Shown here piece after piece: positions 17,942-28,700 of a stretch of 64,000 bases of DNA (position 1 is its first letter; every line of letters starts with the position of its first letter). The stretch lies in assembly GCF_903819215.1 (NCBI RefSeq), contig NZ_CAIJCT010000025.1; one strand, 5' to 3'. Source of the DNA: Aedoeadaptatus coxii (lineage in GTDB: Bacteria > Bacillota > Clostridia > Tissierellales > Peptoniphilaceae). Position numbers and translations under genes: made by a program. The notes below the pieces were generated by a model that saw only the letters and a list, made by a program, of their open reading frames with translations, did no database searches and was not told the DNA's origin.

Positions 17942-18670
17942 ATGAAGCGAATACTTTTAATCCTATGCCTACTATGCGTAATCGGCTGCAGCCGAAAAGA
18001 AACCATTCCCTTGAACTACGTCTTTTTATCCGGGCAAGCCATGGCAAAAGAAGATTACATTCAAAAGGGCGACGATCTTTTCATCGCCGATAGCGCCATC
18101 GCCTCCGCCCACGGCTGGCTCACCATCGACAAAAGCGACAGCCTTTCCTTTAAAACCACGGACGAGCGCATTTTGCAATTTCCTCTGGAAAAGAGAAATC
18201 ACATCAAAAAAGACGGCCGCGTATTTTTCAAAGCTGACGACCTTGCCAGCGCCACAGACGCTCCTTACTACAAGGATAAAGATCGCAATTTCGTCGTGAT
18301 CTCAACCTTCGACAATCCCGGCCTGGCCTACAGCGATATTTCTAAAAAAGAGAGGGTCGAAGAAGTGCCCTTGCGCTGGGATTGGCCGGAAGACGGCATA
18401 AAAAATGTGGAAGTCAAAAAAGCCGACGGGCGCGTGGATTTTATCTTTACACCTACGGGCGAAACCCTGGCGAGCATCATCAAAAATCCGAAGGACTTTC
18501 CCCAAAAAGACGACACCATTTTAGATATGGATGAGGGAAACTTTTTAGTGGCGAGAGTGGCCGTGCCCGATACGCGAGCCACGGGAGAAGCGCCCAGCGA
18601 TCGCTCCAAAGCCATCGAAGGGATTTGGTCGGTGTTGACGTCGACGGCCTTCGATAATAAGGCGAAATAA
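17942..18670 (+). CDS. Predicted surface lipoprotein
   Basis: This protein of about 242 aa starts at the ATG at 17942 behind GGGGGAAA; a longer non-ATG start at 17912 would spoil the signal peptide. The signal peptide ends in a VIGC lipobox (Cys16). The part after it (GDDLFIADSAIASAHGWLTI and later KDGRVFFKADDLASA) faintly resembles the copper-amine-oxidase N-terminal-like fold of extracellular proteins, but this is weak. The C-terminal half has no recognisable domain. Function unknown. Confidence 0.75.
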   Translation: MKRILLILCLLCVIGCSRKETIPLNYVFLSGQAMAKEDYIQKGDDLFIADSAIASAHGWLTIDKSDSLSFKTTDERILQFPLEKRNHIKKDGRVFFKADDLASATDAPYYKDKDRNFVVISTFDNPGLAYSDISKKERVEEVPLRWDWPEDGIKNVEVKKADGRVDFIFTPTGETLASIIKNPKDFPQKDDTILDMDEGNFLVARVAVPDTRATGEAPSDRSKAIEGIWSVLTSTAFDNKAK

Positions 18671-18684
18671 AACTTCGCCTTTCG
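18659..18684 (+). terminator. Terminator overlapping the end of the lipoprotein gene
   Basis: AAGGCGAA (18659-18666) pairs with TTCGCCTT (18674-18681). The stop codon lies in the loop and the T-tail is short, so it may be weak. Confidence 0.5.
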
Positions 18685-18716
18685 AGAAATTTCATTTCAT
18701 ATGTAAAACATAATGG

Positions 18717-18747
18717 AAAGCATCTCATGACGACGAGGTGCTTTTTT
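18717..18747 (+). terminator. Terminator hairpin similar to the one after rplA
   Basis: AAAGCATCTC (18717-18726) pairs with GAGGTGCTTT (18735-18744), followed by TTT. The stem is nearly the same as at 17851-17878, suggesting a duplicated terminator or a short repeat family. Confidence 0.75.
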
Positions 18748-18859
18748 AGTATTCAGATTTCCGTAGAAAAAAATAGAAAAAAATAACCCTCTGTTTACTT
18801 TTAGAAGAATGGCGTAATTTCAAGGATCGAAATCATATGAGAAGGTCTATCAACGGCAA

Positions 18860-18881
18860 TTTGTTAACCTAGGTTAACAAA
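18860..18881. promoter_or_regulatory. 22-bp perfect palindrome, candidate operator
   Basis: TTTGTTAACCT (18860-18870) is followed immediately by its exact reverse complement (18871-18881). There is no spacer and no T-tract, so it is not a terminator. It lies about 20 bp before the -35 of the giant surface protein gene, where a dimeric regulator could bind. Which regulator is unknown. Confidence 0.6.
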
Positions 18882-18900
18882 AAATAGTAGTCTTAAAATA

Positions 18901-18946
18901 TTGATAAGTGCCATCTCCTAGTATAGTATGATGATAAAGAATATCA
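18901..18946 (+). promoter_or_regulatory. Promoter with Fur-box-like operator
   Basis: TTGATA (18901-18906) and TAGTAT (18924-18929) are 17 bp apart. Immediately downstream, covering the expected start of transcription, is TGATAAAGAATATCA (18932-18946). It matches the classical Fur 7-1-7 box TGATAATnATTATCA at 12 of 14 fixed positions. A nearly identical 15-mer lies at 32173-32187 ahead of the other heme operon. Confidence 0.65.
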
Positions 18947-18984
18947 GTTAGGTGACTTAATTTCATATATAAGGAGGATAATGA

Positions 18985-21900
18985 ATGAAACGACATTTAG
19001 CGCTCTTGTTAGCTTTTTGTATGTTGCTGACAAGTTTTCCTGTAAGGAGTGTGGAGGCCAACGGCGCAAAAGAAGTGCCTCAAGGCATTGTATTCGACAC
19101 TACCGAAGGGAATCTTAAAATTGGATTTAGCGGTGGCAAGCTTAGCGACGAGCAAAGCGATTGGATGCACAGCATTACATCCATAAAAATAAACAAGCAA
19201 TCTTATTACAAAGAAGATACCACGACGGGCGAAGCGAATTATAAATTTGTTTTTGATGAACGTGGAGGAAAAATCATCATCGACAATCACGTGCTCGTAC
19301 TGCCGGAAAATTCCATCGAGATTGCGGCACAAGGTTATACCTTTTATAAAGGCGTGATCAAAAACGAAAACATAAAGAAAATGGCAGACGGCCTAACGAT
19401 AACATCCATCGAAACGGGCAAATCCAGTACGGATCCCATAGGAACCTATGTCGGCGTTCGATTATCATACAAATATGATTCCGACAACGGCGGCGCCTTA
19501 AATTACTTATTAAAAAATAATGTTGAAAAAGTCGTCATCGACGGCAAGACTTTAAACCACATGGGAAGCGACAATTATCCCAATCTTCTTTGGCAAGACG
19601 GCGTTTTCCGCACATGGGACAAAATGAAAGATGCGACGGCCATTGTCGAGAACTTCGGTAACAACACCGCCCACGAATTTAAAATCATCATGAAAGATGG
19701 CTCGGAAGTCGTGAAGACGGAAGAGGGTTATGTGGACGAGAACAACGAACCTGCGCCCAATGAAAAACTCAGCCAAGTGAATACCGGCGGTATGGCAGCC
19801 GGTTTGGAAATCGACGGCGTGGGAACGCCTGAAAAATTAGGCAACGCCCTGATCCTTTCCAGTGAAACACCACAAGAAGAATGGTATGGCAAATACTTCC
19901 AAAACATTCGCTATATTCTCGTAGACGACAATCAAGGAAATGATTTAAGACCGGGTTTTTCAAACTTCTTTGTCGATGCAAAGAAAGACACGAGAGATCT
20001 AACGCTGTTTAACGAGAAGCTTGAATTTGCCATGACGAGCTTAAAGCTTTTAGACAACAAGGCACACAAAATCGAAATCGGTTTTAAAGACGGCAACACC
20101 ATTACCTACACCCAAGCAGGTTATGTACCGCCGAAAGAGATTAAATTCGATGTGAAGAAATACATCGAAAAGGAAGATAAAAAACAAAAACCGGAAACGG
20201 GCAATGAAAATACATTGGCCAAGCGCTTCCAAATCGATCATTTTGAGTTTGGAAAAAAATACACTGGTGAAATCAATTACGATTCAGTAAAAATTTTCTT
20301 TAAAAACCTTCCGCCGAGTTCCAACAGGGAAGAGCGCAAGGCTTTAGAAGAGGCCATGAAGGATGCAAAGTTCCAAGTGAATAATGGGACACCCATTACA
20401 AATGTCCAAGGTGGTATTTCTCGTGGACTCGTCGAAACTTTTGAGGCGTTTGATTTTTCACCCTACGGCGGACCGGTACTTGGTAAAGCAATAAAAGAAG
20501 CAGGCGAAGATCCCCATATTGTGGTCACCTTCTCCGACGGTTCCGTCTGGGATAACAAACCCGGTGAAAGCGGAAACGAAACGCCGGCACCCGAAACCGG
20601 AAAGAAAGACGATTACCCCATTCAAAACATCATCTTTAAAATCAATGGAACCTCGCCTCAATTGGAACTGGATTTCGGTTCGGCTCAAAAGGCAAAAGAA
20701 GTTGATGGCGAAATCAAGATCATTAAAATCAACGGAAAAGCATACGACAAATCCACCTTTGGTTTTAGTATGGTCACCGATCACTACATTTCCAATGACG
20801 AAGAAATCGGCAAAGCCCTTTACGGCAAGAGTGAAATCAAAGTGGACATTACCTTCAATGACGACACGACGGCGACCAAAACCGTGACCATTACGCCGGT
20901 GGAAGATCCCAATGCGCCGAAACCGCAACCGGAAACGCCCAAGCTCGTCACCAAAGTCGACGCTGCCACAGGCGTCAAAGCGGAATATATGTCCGATGTC
21001 TTTGAAGAGGGAACGGAACTTAAAGTAGAAAAAGTCGATAAGGCAAAATTCTTTGAAACCTACAAAAACGCGGCCAAAGAAATCGACAAAGCAGGTAACT
21101 TTACCGCTTACAAGGTTTCCTTCGTAAAGAACGGAGTAAATCAAGGTACGATTAAGAATGTGAAACTTTTCTTCCCCCTAGGCGACCACAATATGGGAAG
21201 CGTCGCGTTGTACCAAGCCTATGCTTACGAAGACGACGACGATCAATTGCAAACGGGAGCAGACAAGGTAGAGCCGAAAGTGGAAGGCGACTTTATTACC
21301 TATTCCACCAACACCTTTACCACTTACGCCATAACAAGCGACAAGATGATTACCAAAACCGACGACGCTGCGAAGGTATCGGTTGAATACCCTAAGGGAG
21401 CGTTCAAAGAAGGAACGGAACTCAAAGTCGTCAATGTGGCAGGGGATCAGTTTGTAAAAGATAATGCGGCGGTAAAATCCGTTGCCGAAAAAGCCAAGAC
21501 TGTTACGGCTTATGACATCAGCTTCTTGCTTAATAATGGGAAACAACAACCGAATCGCAAGGTAGAAGTGACCCTTCCCCTTGGAGCACACGATAAAGAC
21601 AGCGTAAAGGTTTACCATTACGATAAATCGGCCGCAGCGGCTCCCGAACTTGTAAAAGACGTGAAGATCCAAGGCGATAAGATCGTCTTTGAAGCGGATA
21701 AATTCAGCTATTACTTTGTAACTTCCGGCGTGAAAGAAGAACCGGGGGATACGCGAAAACTGAATGAACGCTTCGCCATTGAAGCGGTGAAACTCGAAAC
21801 ATCCAGTTACGGATCGAAATCGTTAAAGATTTTCTTCAAAAACTATCCGAAGCAAAATGAATTTGATGCTCAAAAGGCTTTAGCCAAGGCGATCAAGGAA

Positions 21901-24900
21901 GCCACCTTTACGATTAATGGCGGCGAGCCCATTAAAAATGTAGACGGCTACTGCTCCTACGGCACCGCCAATGCTTTTGACGTTATTAGCGACGGATTAC
22001 AAGAAGCCATGGAAAAGGCGGGAGAAAATCCCCACATTAAGGTGGTCTTCTCCGACAGAAGCGAGTGGGAAAACAGAAAAGCCGGCGAAGCACCTGCTAA
22101 GACCGATAATTTCGGTTTAACGGACAAGCTTCCCAACGGCGAATACACCATTCAATTTATCGCATCGAAAGAGGGCGAAACCGCAGACCTTCCTATGGTA
22201 AGCGGAATTATCGGAAATCGCGCCAAGCTTGTTGTAGAGAACGGCAAAATGATGTTGTCCTTGCGAGTAGGCAAAATGGCGGATCAAATACTGGACTTAG
22301 GCATGAAGATCGACGACCAATTTAAGTCCGGCGTAAAAACCACCGACGGTTTAAAACAAGGCCAAGCCATTTATACTTGCGAAGTGAAGGACTTGGATCA
22401 AATTCAAAAACTCGCCGTTCTTGTAAAAATTATGGGAGGAAGTGCTGACAAAATCGGTCAGTTCGATAAATATACGAAGGCCGATCTGCACTTTAAAGCC
22501 CCCATTAAAAAAGGCTTTACAGGCTACGACGATCCTACGGATCCCGAAGTACAAAAGAAGAGAAACGCCGACAATCTGACCTTAAAGCTTTTAGATGCCG
22601 GCGTTAGAGACTTAGATAATGACGGCAAACTTTCCCCCGAAGAATTAAGTAAGGCCACCGGCCACCTGGATCTTTCCGGAGAAAAAATTGGTAAGACACC
22701 GGATATTTCCATGTTGAGGGATCTCGGCCCCGGCGTTACGGGTATCGAGCTTTCCAGCAACGACATTACCGAAATCCCTGCAGGGCTTTTCGACAAGATG
22801 ACGGGCGTTACCCATATTAATATTTACGGCAACAAGCTCGAAACACTGCCCAAAGGCATTTTCGACAAAAACGAAAACCTCTCCACTTTATGGATGTCCG
22901 GGAATAAGTTAAAAGACTTGGACAAAGATTTACTGGCGAAAAATAAAAGAATCAAAGAAATCGACCTGTCCAACAACGGCATTGAAAAATTACCGGAAGG
23001 GTTCGTAAAAAATGCGAGCCGTTTGGCAAAATTCTATGCATCCGACAACAAGCTCACCAGCCTGGACGGCGTATTTGCAGATAGCTATAAACAATTAGCC
23101 GTCATCAATGTGAACGGTAATCGACTGACGTCCTTGCCGGAAGTCTTCGGAAACTATAGCCGTCTGGAAGAACTTCGAGCCAACAACAACAAGCTGAAGG
23201 CGCTTCCGGGGGCCATGGATCAATTAAGCCGACTGGTCATCCTCGATTTGGAAAACAACGAGATTGAATCCTTGCCGGAGAGTTTGTGGCTCCGCATGGC
23301 GGATAACGCCAACCAATACGCCACGAAGTTTCCGAATTTAATCGTTAAGGGCAATCTCTTAAAAGACATTCCCTTCGATAAAATTGCGGAAAAGGCGAGC
23401 GGTCAACGGGTACGCTTCAACAAATTCGACGTATCCTGCAACTACTTGAAATCCACCTTAACGGACGCCGAATTGGCCACCATTAAAAAAGCGGGCGTGA
23501 CTATTAAAGACACCCACGACAACTATTACCAACCTCAACGCAGCGCCTTCAACGCACATGTGAACTATGCAGACGGCAACGTAAAGGTAAGCCAAGATTT
23601 GGATCTCCTTCAAATGTTCTACTGGAATATTGGAGATATTAATGATTGGAAATTCTTTAAGAATCCCGACGAATACAAAGCCTTTGTAAAAAATACTATT
23701 TACAAGAAATACGGTATTCGCACCGCCAATGATCAATTAGGTATTGCACAAGTCCTGGATAAAGACGGCTGGGATTGGAAGATTCAAAACATCATTGAAA
23801 AGATCGATGGCGACAAGGCCACTGTCGTCTATAACGGTTATGTAAAGAACAAGGGCCACAACGATGTGGAATCGGAAATCGATCCGGTAGACAGTTTAAA
23901 CCCGACCATTGAAGCCGCCTTAGATCCCGGTGCAAATTATAAATTGACCCGTCGCGTAATGTTGTCGAAGAATAATTTTGAAACGGAATTCAGCTACTCG
24001 GTAGACTTCAAGACCCCTGAAAATACGCCAAGTCAAGAAGACACGAAGCTTAAAGAAGCGAAAGACGCTTTAAGGGCAGCCATCGCGTCGGCAGAAGCCA
24101 AGCTGAAAGACGGCAAAGATTACACCGACGCAACGAAGCAAGAGGTAAACAATCAATTGGCAGTGGCTAACGAAGCGCTAAAAGGCAACGATGCCGAAGC
24201 AATGAACGCGGCGAAAGCTAATCTTGAAAATGCTGTGAAGGCTCTTAAAGAAAAGGAAGTTGTTCCACAAGAAGACGCTAAGCTTAAAGAAGCGAAAGCG
24301 GCTTTAACCAAGGCCATCGCAGCCGCAGAAGCCAAGCTGAAAGACGGCAAAGACTATACTGCTGACAGTAAGAAAGCGGTAGAGGGAAAAGTGGCAGCTG
24401 CTAAGGAAGCATTAAAAGGCAACAATGTCGAAGCAATGAACGCGGCGAAAGCTAATCTTGAAAATGCCGTGAAGGCCCTTAAAGAAAAGGAAGTTGTTCC
24501 ACAAGAAGACGCCAAGCTTAAAGAAGCGAAAGCGGCTTTAACCAAGGCCATCGCGGCGGCAGAAGCTACGCTTAAAGACGGCAAAGACTATACTGCTGAC
24601 AGTAAGAAAGCGGTAGAAGAAAAACTGGCAGCTGCTAAGGAAGCATTAAAAGGCAACGATGCCGAAGCCATGAACGCGGCGAAAGCTAATCTTGAAAATG
24701 CCGTGAAGGCCCTTAAAGAAAAGGAAGTTGTTCCACAAGAAGACGCCAAGCTTAAAGAAGCGAAAGCGGCTTTAACCAAGGCCATCGCGGCGGCAGAAGC
24801 TACGCTTAAAGACGGCAAAGACTATACTGCTGAAACGAAAGCAGCGGTAGAAAAGGCTATCGCCCGGGCGAAAAAAGATTTAGCGGGAAGCAATAAAGAG

Positions 24901-25740
24901 GCTATGAACAAGGCGAAAGACGTTTTAGAAAAAGCGGCGGCAGGCTTAAAGGTAGAAACACAAAAACCTGCGCCTCAACCGCAACCGACGCCTCAACCGC
25001 AACCGAAGCCGACGCCTCAACCGCAACCGTCTCCGAAACCTTCCGACGATAAGAAAGACGTGCCGAGGGGTTCTTCTTCCGGTTGGACGAGCTACAGACC
25101 GAACGGCAACACTCAATCTACCCCGGCGAAACCTCAAGAAAGTAAACCGGCTGAAAAACCGAAGGCTACGGAAACGAAACAAAACTTTACGGTTCATGTT
25201 CCCAAGGAAGCGTTCGTAAAAGGCTATCCCGACGGAACCTTTAAGCCGAATCAACAAGTAGTGCGCTCTGAAATTGCCACCATGCTCGCTCGTTTCGTTA
25301 CGGTGAACAAAGACATGGCAAAACAATTGAAGGATATTCGCACGACCGATTGGTATTTCGACAGCTTTAAAACCTTAGTAGATGCAGGCATTATTTCGGG
25401 TTACGGCGATAATAATTACCGTCCCCACGACGGCGTTACCAGAGCCCAAGCGGTTACGATGATCGTGAAATTAAAAGGACTTCAACCGAAATCCGGCGGA
25501 TTTAAAGATGTTCCCGGCAATGCATGGTATGCAGGTTATGCCGGCGCCGCTCGAGAAGCGGGCATCGTCGTCGGTTACAACGACGGATCCTTTGGCGGCG
25601 ATCGCGTGGTCACTCGCGCGGAAATTATCGCCATGATTAACCGCGCATTCAATATTCCCAAGAAGGAATCCCGCAAGGCGTTTAGCGATTTGCCGGAAAA
25701 CCACTGGGCTTACGAAGACATTCAAAAAGCCGCCAACTAA
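18985..25740 (+). CDS. Giant S-layer heme/hemoglobin-binding protein, Shr/IlsA-like
   Basis: This 2251-aa secreted protein has a signal peptide at residues 1-26. Residues 30-1040 hold several beta domains that resemble the hemoglobin-interaction (HID) domains of streptococcal Shr, including two similar copies (about 405-525 and 925-1035) and two copies of another module (about 650-910). A NEAT-like heme-binding domain follows at about 1047-1165 (LPNGEYTIQF...). A calcium-loop motif DLDNDGKLSPEEL (about 1208-1220) precedes eight leucine-rich repeats (about 1250-1440). Four 78-aa FIVAR repeats (about 1684-1990), a Pro/Gln linker and three SLH domains (about 2070-2251) complete it. NEAT+LRR+SLH is the plan of Bacillus cereus IlsA; HID+NEAT+LRR is that of Shr. 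It would sit on the S-layer and strip heme from hemoglobin. The protease gene starts 35 bp downstream. Confidence 0.85.
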   Translation: MKRHLALLLAFCMLLTSFPVRSVEANGAKEVPQGIVFDTTEGNLKIGFSGGKLSDEQSDWMHSITSIKINKQSYYKEDTTTGEANYKFVFDERGGKIIIDNHVLVLPENSIEIAAQGYTFYKGVIKNENIKKMADGLTITSIETGKSSTDPIGTYVGVRLSYKYDSDNGGALNYLLKNNVEKVVIDGKTLNHMGSDNYPNLLWQDGVFRTWDKMKDATAIVENFGNNTAHEFKIIMKDGSEVVKTEEGYVDENNEPAPNEKLSQVNTGGMAAGLEIDGVGTPEKLGNALILSSETPQEEWYGKYFQNIRYILVDDNQGNDLRPGFSNFFVDAKKDTRDLTLFNEKLEFAMTSLKLLDNKAHKIEIGFKDGNTITYTQAGYVPPKEIKFDVKKYIEKEDKKQKPETGNENTLAKRFQIDHFEFGKKYTGEINYDSVKIFFKNLPPSSNREERKALEEAMKDAKFQVNNGTPITNVQGGISRGLVETFEAFDFSPYGGPVLGKAIKEAGEDPHIVVTFSDGSVWDNKPGESGNETPAPETGKKDDYPIQNIIFKINGTSPQLELDFGSAQKAKEVDGEIKIIKINGKAYDKSTFGFSMVTDHYISNDEEIGKALYGKSEIKVDITFNDDTTATKTVTITPVEDPNAPKPQPETPKLVTKVDAATGVKAEYMSDVFEEGTELKVEKVDKAKFFETYKNAAKEIDKAGNFTAYKVSFVKNGVNQGTIKNVKLFFPLGDHNMGSVALYQAYAYEDDDDQLQTGADKVEPKVEGDFITYSTNTFTTYAITSDKMITKTDDAAKVSVEYPKGAFKEGTELKVVNVAGDQFVKDNAAVKSVAEKAKTVTAYDISFLLNNGKQQPNRKVEVTLPLGAHDKDSVKVYHYDKSAAAAPELVKDVKIQGDKIVFEADKFSYYFVTSGVKEEPGDTRKLNERFAIEAVKLETSSYGSKSLKIFFKNYPKQNEFDAQKALAKAIKEATFTINGGEPIKNVDGYCSYGTANAFDVISDGLQEAMEKAGENPHIKVVFSDRSEWENRKAGEAPAKTDNFGLTDKLPNGEYTIQFIASKEGETADLPMVSGIIGNRAKLVVENGKMMLSLRVGKMADQILDLGMKIDDQFKSGVKTTDGLKQGQAIYTCEVKDLDQIQKLAVLVKIMGGSADKIGQFDKYTKADLHFKAPIKKGFTGYDDPTDPEVQKKRNADNLTLKLLDAGVRDLDNDGKLSPEELSKATGHLDLSGEKIGKTPDISMLRDLGPGVTGIELSSNDITEIPAGLFDKMTGVTHINIYGNKLETLPKGIFDKNENLSTLWMSGNKLKDLDKDLLAKNKRIKEIDLSNNGIEKLPEGFVKNASRLAKFYASDNKLTSLDGVFADSYKQLAVINVNGNRLTSLPEVFGNYSRLEELRANNNKLKALPGAMDQLSRLVILDLENNEIESLPESLWLRMADNANQYATKFPNLIVKGNLLKDIPFDKIAEKASGQRVRFNKFDVSCNYLKSTLTDAELATIKKAGVTIKDTHDNYYQPQRSAFNAHVNYADGNVKVSQDLDLLQMFYWNIGDINDWKFFKNPDEYKAFVKNTIYKKYGIRTANDQLGIAQVLDKDGWDWKIQNIIEKIDGDKATVVYNGYVKNKGHNDVESEIDPVDSLNPTIEAALDPGANYKLTRRVMLSKNNFETEFSYSVDFKTPENTPSQEDTKLKEAKDALRAAIASAEAKLKDGKDYTDATKQEVNNQLAVANEALKGNDAEAMNAAKANLENAVKALKEKEVVPQEDAKLKEAKAALTKAIAAAEAKLKDGKDYTADSKKAVEGKVAAAKEALKGNNVEAMNAAKANLENAVKALKEKEVVPQEDAKLKEAKAALTKAIAAAEATLKDGKDYTADSKKAVEEKLAAAKEALKGNDAEAMNAAKANLENAVKALKEKEVVPQEDAKLKEAKAALTKAIAAAEATLKDGKDYTAETKAAVEKAIARAKKDLAGSNKEAMNKAKDVLEKAAAGLKVETQKPAPQPQPTPQPQPKPTPQPQPSPKPSDDKKDVPRGSSSGWTSYRPNGNTQSTPAKPQESKPAEKPKATETKQNFTVHVPKEAFVKGYPDGTFKPNQQVVRSEIATMLARFVTVNKDMAKQLKDIRTTDWYFDSFKTLVDAGIISGYGDNNYRPHDGVTRAQAVTMIVKLKGLQPKSGGFKDVPGNAWYAGYAGAAREAGIVVGYNDGSFGGDRVVTRAEIIAMINRAFNIPKKESRKAFSDLPENHWAYEDIQKAAN
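22606..22644 (+). other. EF-hand-like calcium loop before the LRR domain
   Basis: The encoded DLDNDGKLSPEEL has Asp at positions 1, 3 and 5, a Ser at 9 and Glu at 12, the spacing of a calcium-binding EF-hand loop. It joins the NEAT and LRR parts of the giant surface protein and may stiffen that junction when calcium is bound. Confidence 0.55.
24034..24960 (+). repeat. Four tandem 234-bp repeats encoding FIVAR domains
   Basis: Repeat starts are visible at 24034, 24268, 24502 and 24736, spaced exactly 234 bp, each encoding a 78-aa unit that begins QEDxKLKEAK and ends ALKEKEVVP. Copies 2 to 4 are almost identical at DNA level; the last diverges at its end. Such repeats act as stalks in surface proteins and can change in number by recombination. 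Confidence 0.9.
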
Positions 25741-25775
25741 ATGCGGAAAAGTAAGAAAGAGAGGATGCTCACCTG

Positions 25776-28700
25776 ATGAGTAAACAAGGAGTTAGTTTCA
25801 GACGATTTGTCATACCTGTAGTATTAAGTTTCTTAATGCTTTTTACAGGCATGATGAGTCCGGGCTTTGCAGCCGCCCCCAATGGGGCGGCCAAAGCTGC
25901 CTCCTTTGGCGATAAAGATCCATCCGAAAAAATCACCTTGCTTGTGGCGTTGAAAGAGCGCAAGCGGGAGAGAAGAACGGGTATCCGATCGGTGGACGCC
26001 GAGGATTTAAACACGGAAGCCAATATTCGCGCCCAAGTCGCCTATTCTCGTGCGGCGCGGGAAACTTTTTACAATAGCTTAAAGGCGGCTAAGATCCGCT
26101 ACCAAGTGGTGGAAACTTACGACGTGGCCTACACCGGCGTCGCCTTGGAAGTGCAACGGAAAGATATTCCGGCCATTGAAAAAATGAACGACGTGGCCTC
26201 GGTAGAAATTTCCCAACAGTTCAAAGCTCCCGAACGGCCGATGATGCCGCGCTCGGCTTACCGTCCTATGGACACCTCTTCCAACGGCATGGTGGAAGCG
26301 GATAAGGCGTGGAAAAAAAGCTATGCGGGCAAAGGCAGCGTCATCGCCGTCATCGACTCCGGCGTCGACCCCTATCACGAAGCTATGAAGCTTAGCGACC
26401 CGAACAGCGGCCGCATTAAAAATCAAGCAGAAGTTAAAAAAATGATCGACGATTTGGATATTGCACGGGGCGAATATTTCAGCTCGAAGATTCCCTTCGG
26501 CTACAACTACGCCAACAAATCCACATCCATAAAAGAATTTGATCCCATGAGCCACGGCATGCACGTTTCGGGCATTGTGGCCGGGAACAGTAAAAAAATT
26601 CAAGGGGTGGCGCCGGAAGCACAAATTGTATTTATGCGCGTCTTCGGCGGCGGCATGTTTGGCAACGGCACCTCGGCGGAAATTTACACTAAGGCCATTG
26701 ACGATGCCATAAAATTAGGCGTCGATTCCATGAACATCAGTATCGGCTCTCCTGCCGGTACGGAAGATTATGTATTCCCCAACACGGTACTCGCTCTTGA
26801 AAAAGCAAAGCAAGCGGGGATTCTCGTGGCCATAGCGGCGGGAAACAACGGATTCTTCGGCTACTCTCCCGGCTTAAAAGCAAAGCCGAAAGCTGAAAAC
26901 CCCGATATCGGCATGTTGGCCGATCCCTCCGTCAGTCCCAACTCCCTTTCCGTAGCCTCCATCCAAAATATGCAGGTGGCTAAGAAAGGCATCCAAATTA
27001 AGAACGACGATCGGGTGTTAAGTTTTCAACCGACGGCCAACGGCAAAGTAACGGATCAATGGGTTTCCCTAAAAGATTGCGGTTTTGGACGGCCGAATGA
27101 TTTTAAAGAACAGGGAGACGGGAACACCTACGCCTTAATCGAGCGGGGCGAGCCCGGACCTGTTAGCGGCGATCCCCTTTCCTTTGCGGACAAGATTAAC
27201 AATGCTCGGGACAAGGGTTATGCAGGCGTCATCATTTACGATAACGAGCCGGACATGCCCCTGATCCAAGTAGAAGCGCCGGGGACGACCATTCCCGCCG
27301 CCTTCGTCAACCGGAAAGACGGCCTTTATTTAAAAGACACCATCGCACGCAATCCCCAAGCACAAATTCGTTTTAACGACGAGTATGTCTACAGCCTAAG
27401 CGAAGACGGCGGCCAACCCTCGGAATTTTCCTCTTGGGGCTTAACGCCCAACGGAAATTTAAAACCGGATATTGCGGCGCCGGGCGGCGGCATTTTATCC
27501 TCTTTAAATGACAATCAATACGGCGTAATGGACGGCACGTCCATGGCGGCGCCTCACGTGGCAGGCGGCGTGGCTCTCGTGAAGCAACGGGTAGAGAAAG
27601 ATTTCCCTGAAGTTCACGGGGATAAGAAGTATGATCTCATTAAAAAGCTCTTAATGTCCACGGCGCAACCTTACAAATACAAGGATTCCGGCGCTTATGC
27701 ATCGCCTCGCCAACAAGGTTCGGGGCTTATGCAAGTGGATAAAGCCATAAGTGCCACCGCTTTCATCGAAGGTTCTCACGGCTTAACCTCCATTAACTTA
27801 GGCAAATCGTTAAGCGGCGACAAGGTTACCGTGCCCTTTAAAATCGTCAACATGGGCGATAAAGCCAAGACCTACACCTACTACGGCGTGTTAAATACGG
27901 ATAAGGTCGAAGACGGCAAGATCGTCTTGCGTCCTCAAAAGATTTCCGAAAGTGTAAGGAAAACCGTCACAGTTGAGCCCCATCAATCGGTGGAATTAAC
28001 AGTAGAACTTCCCGTAACGGGCTTGGATAAACTACAACAAACCATGACCAACGGCTTCTTCCTGGAAGGCTTTGTCTTCTGTGAAGAACAAGGAGGCGTT
28101 AATTTATCGGCACCTTTCGTCGGCTTCCACGGAAGCTTCGACAAGTTGGAAGTGGCGGAAACATCCCTTTACGATCTAGTTAAGGCAGGGAAGCGCTCCT
28201 ATTATTACGACATGGGCAAGGAAGACGATTATTACGGCACCAATATCGGCGGCGAAATCGACAAAAACCTTATCGTATTAGGTTCGCAAGCAAAATCGAC
28301 GAAGGCTAATCCCATATTCGATAAAGAAAAGATCGCCTTCTCGCCCAACGGCGACGGAAGAGTAGACAAGGCCATTTTTATGGCGACCTTCCTGAGAAAC
28401 TTCGGCGGCGTCGAAATCGCTATTAATGATCATCAAGGCAAGCAAGTTTACTACAGCAAAAATCCGGAAGATCACGGCGTGAAAAACTTCTTCGTGGATC
28501 CGAGAATGGGCAATATGTTTGCCAATAATATGATGACCACCAAACCTCACTGGCAATGGAACGGCAACGATTTATCGGGCAAGCCCCTTCCCGACGGGAA
28601 GTACTACATGACGGTAAAAGTTGCCGCGGCAGGAAAATCCATCGGCGCGGACAGCCAAGTGATGGAATTCCCCATTACCATGGACAGAGTATATCCTCGC

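Larger units (their letters stand above)
18671..18984. other. Regulatory intergenic region before the giant surface protein
   Basis: These 314 bp hold no gene. They contain a second terminator hairpin (18717-18747), a 22-bp perfect palindrome (18860-18881), a likely promoter (18901-18929) and a Fur-box-like palindrome (18932-18946), followed by AAGGAGG before the start at 18985. Confidence 0.7.

Noticed and set aside
18860..18881. Palindrome as a transcription terminator
   Set aside because: It lacks a loop and a T-run, and lies just upstream of a promoter.
20458..21144. Long minus-strand frame opposite the giant surface protein
   Set aside because: It is a shadow of the coding strand with Phe/Gly/Arg-rich low-complexity sequence and no start context.
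24034..24960. CRISPR-like array
   Set aside because: The 234-bp units are contiguous coding repeats within one frame with no spacers. No CRISPR array or cas gene was seen in the window.
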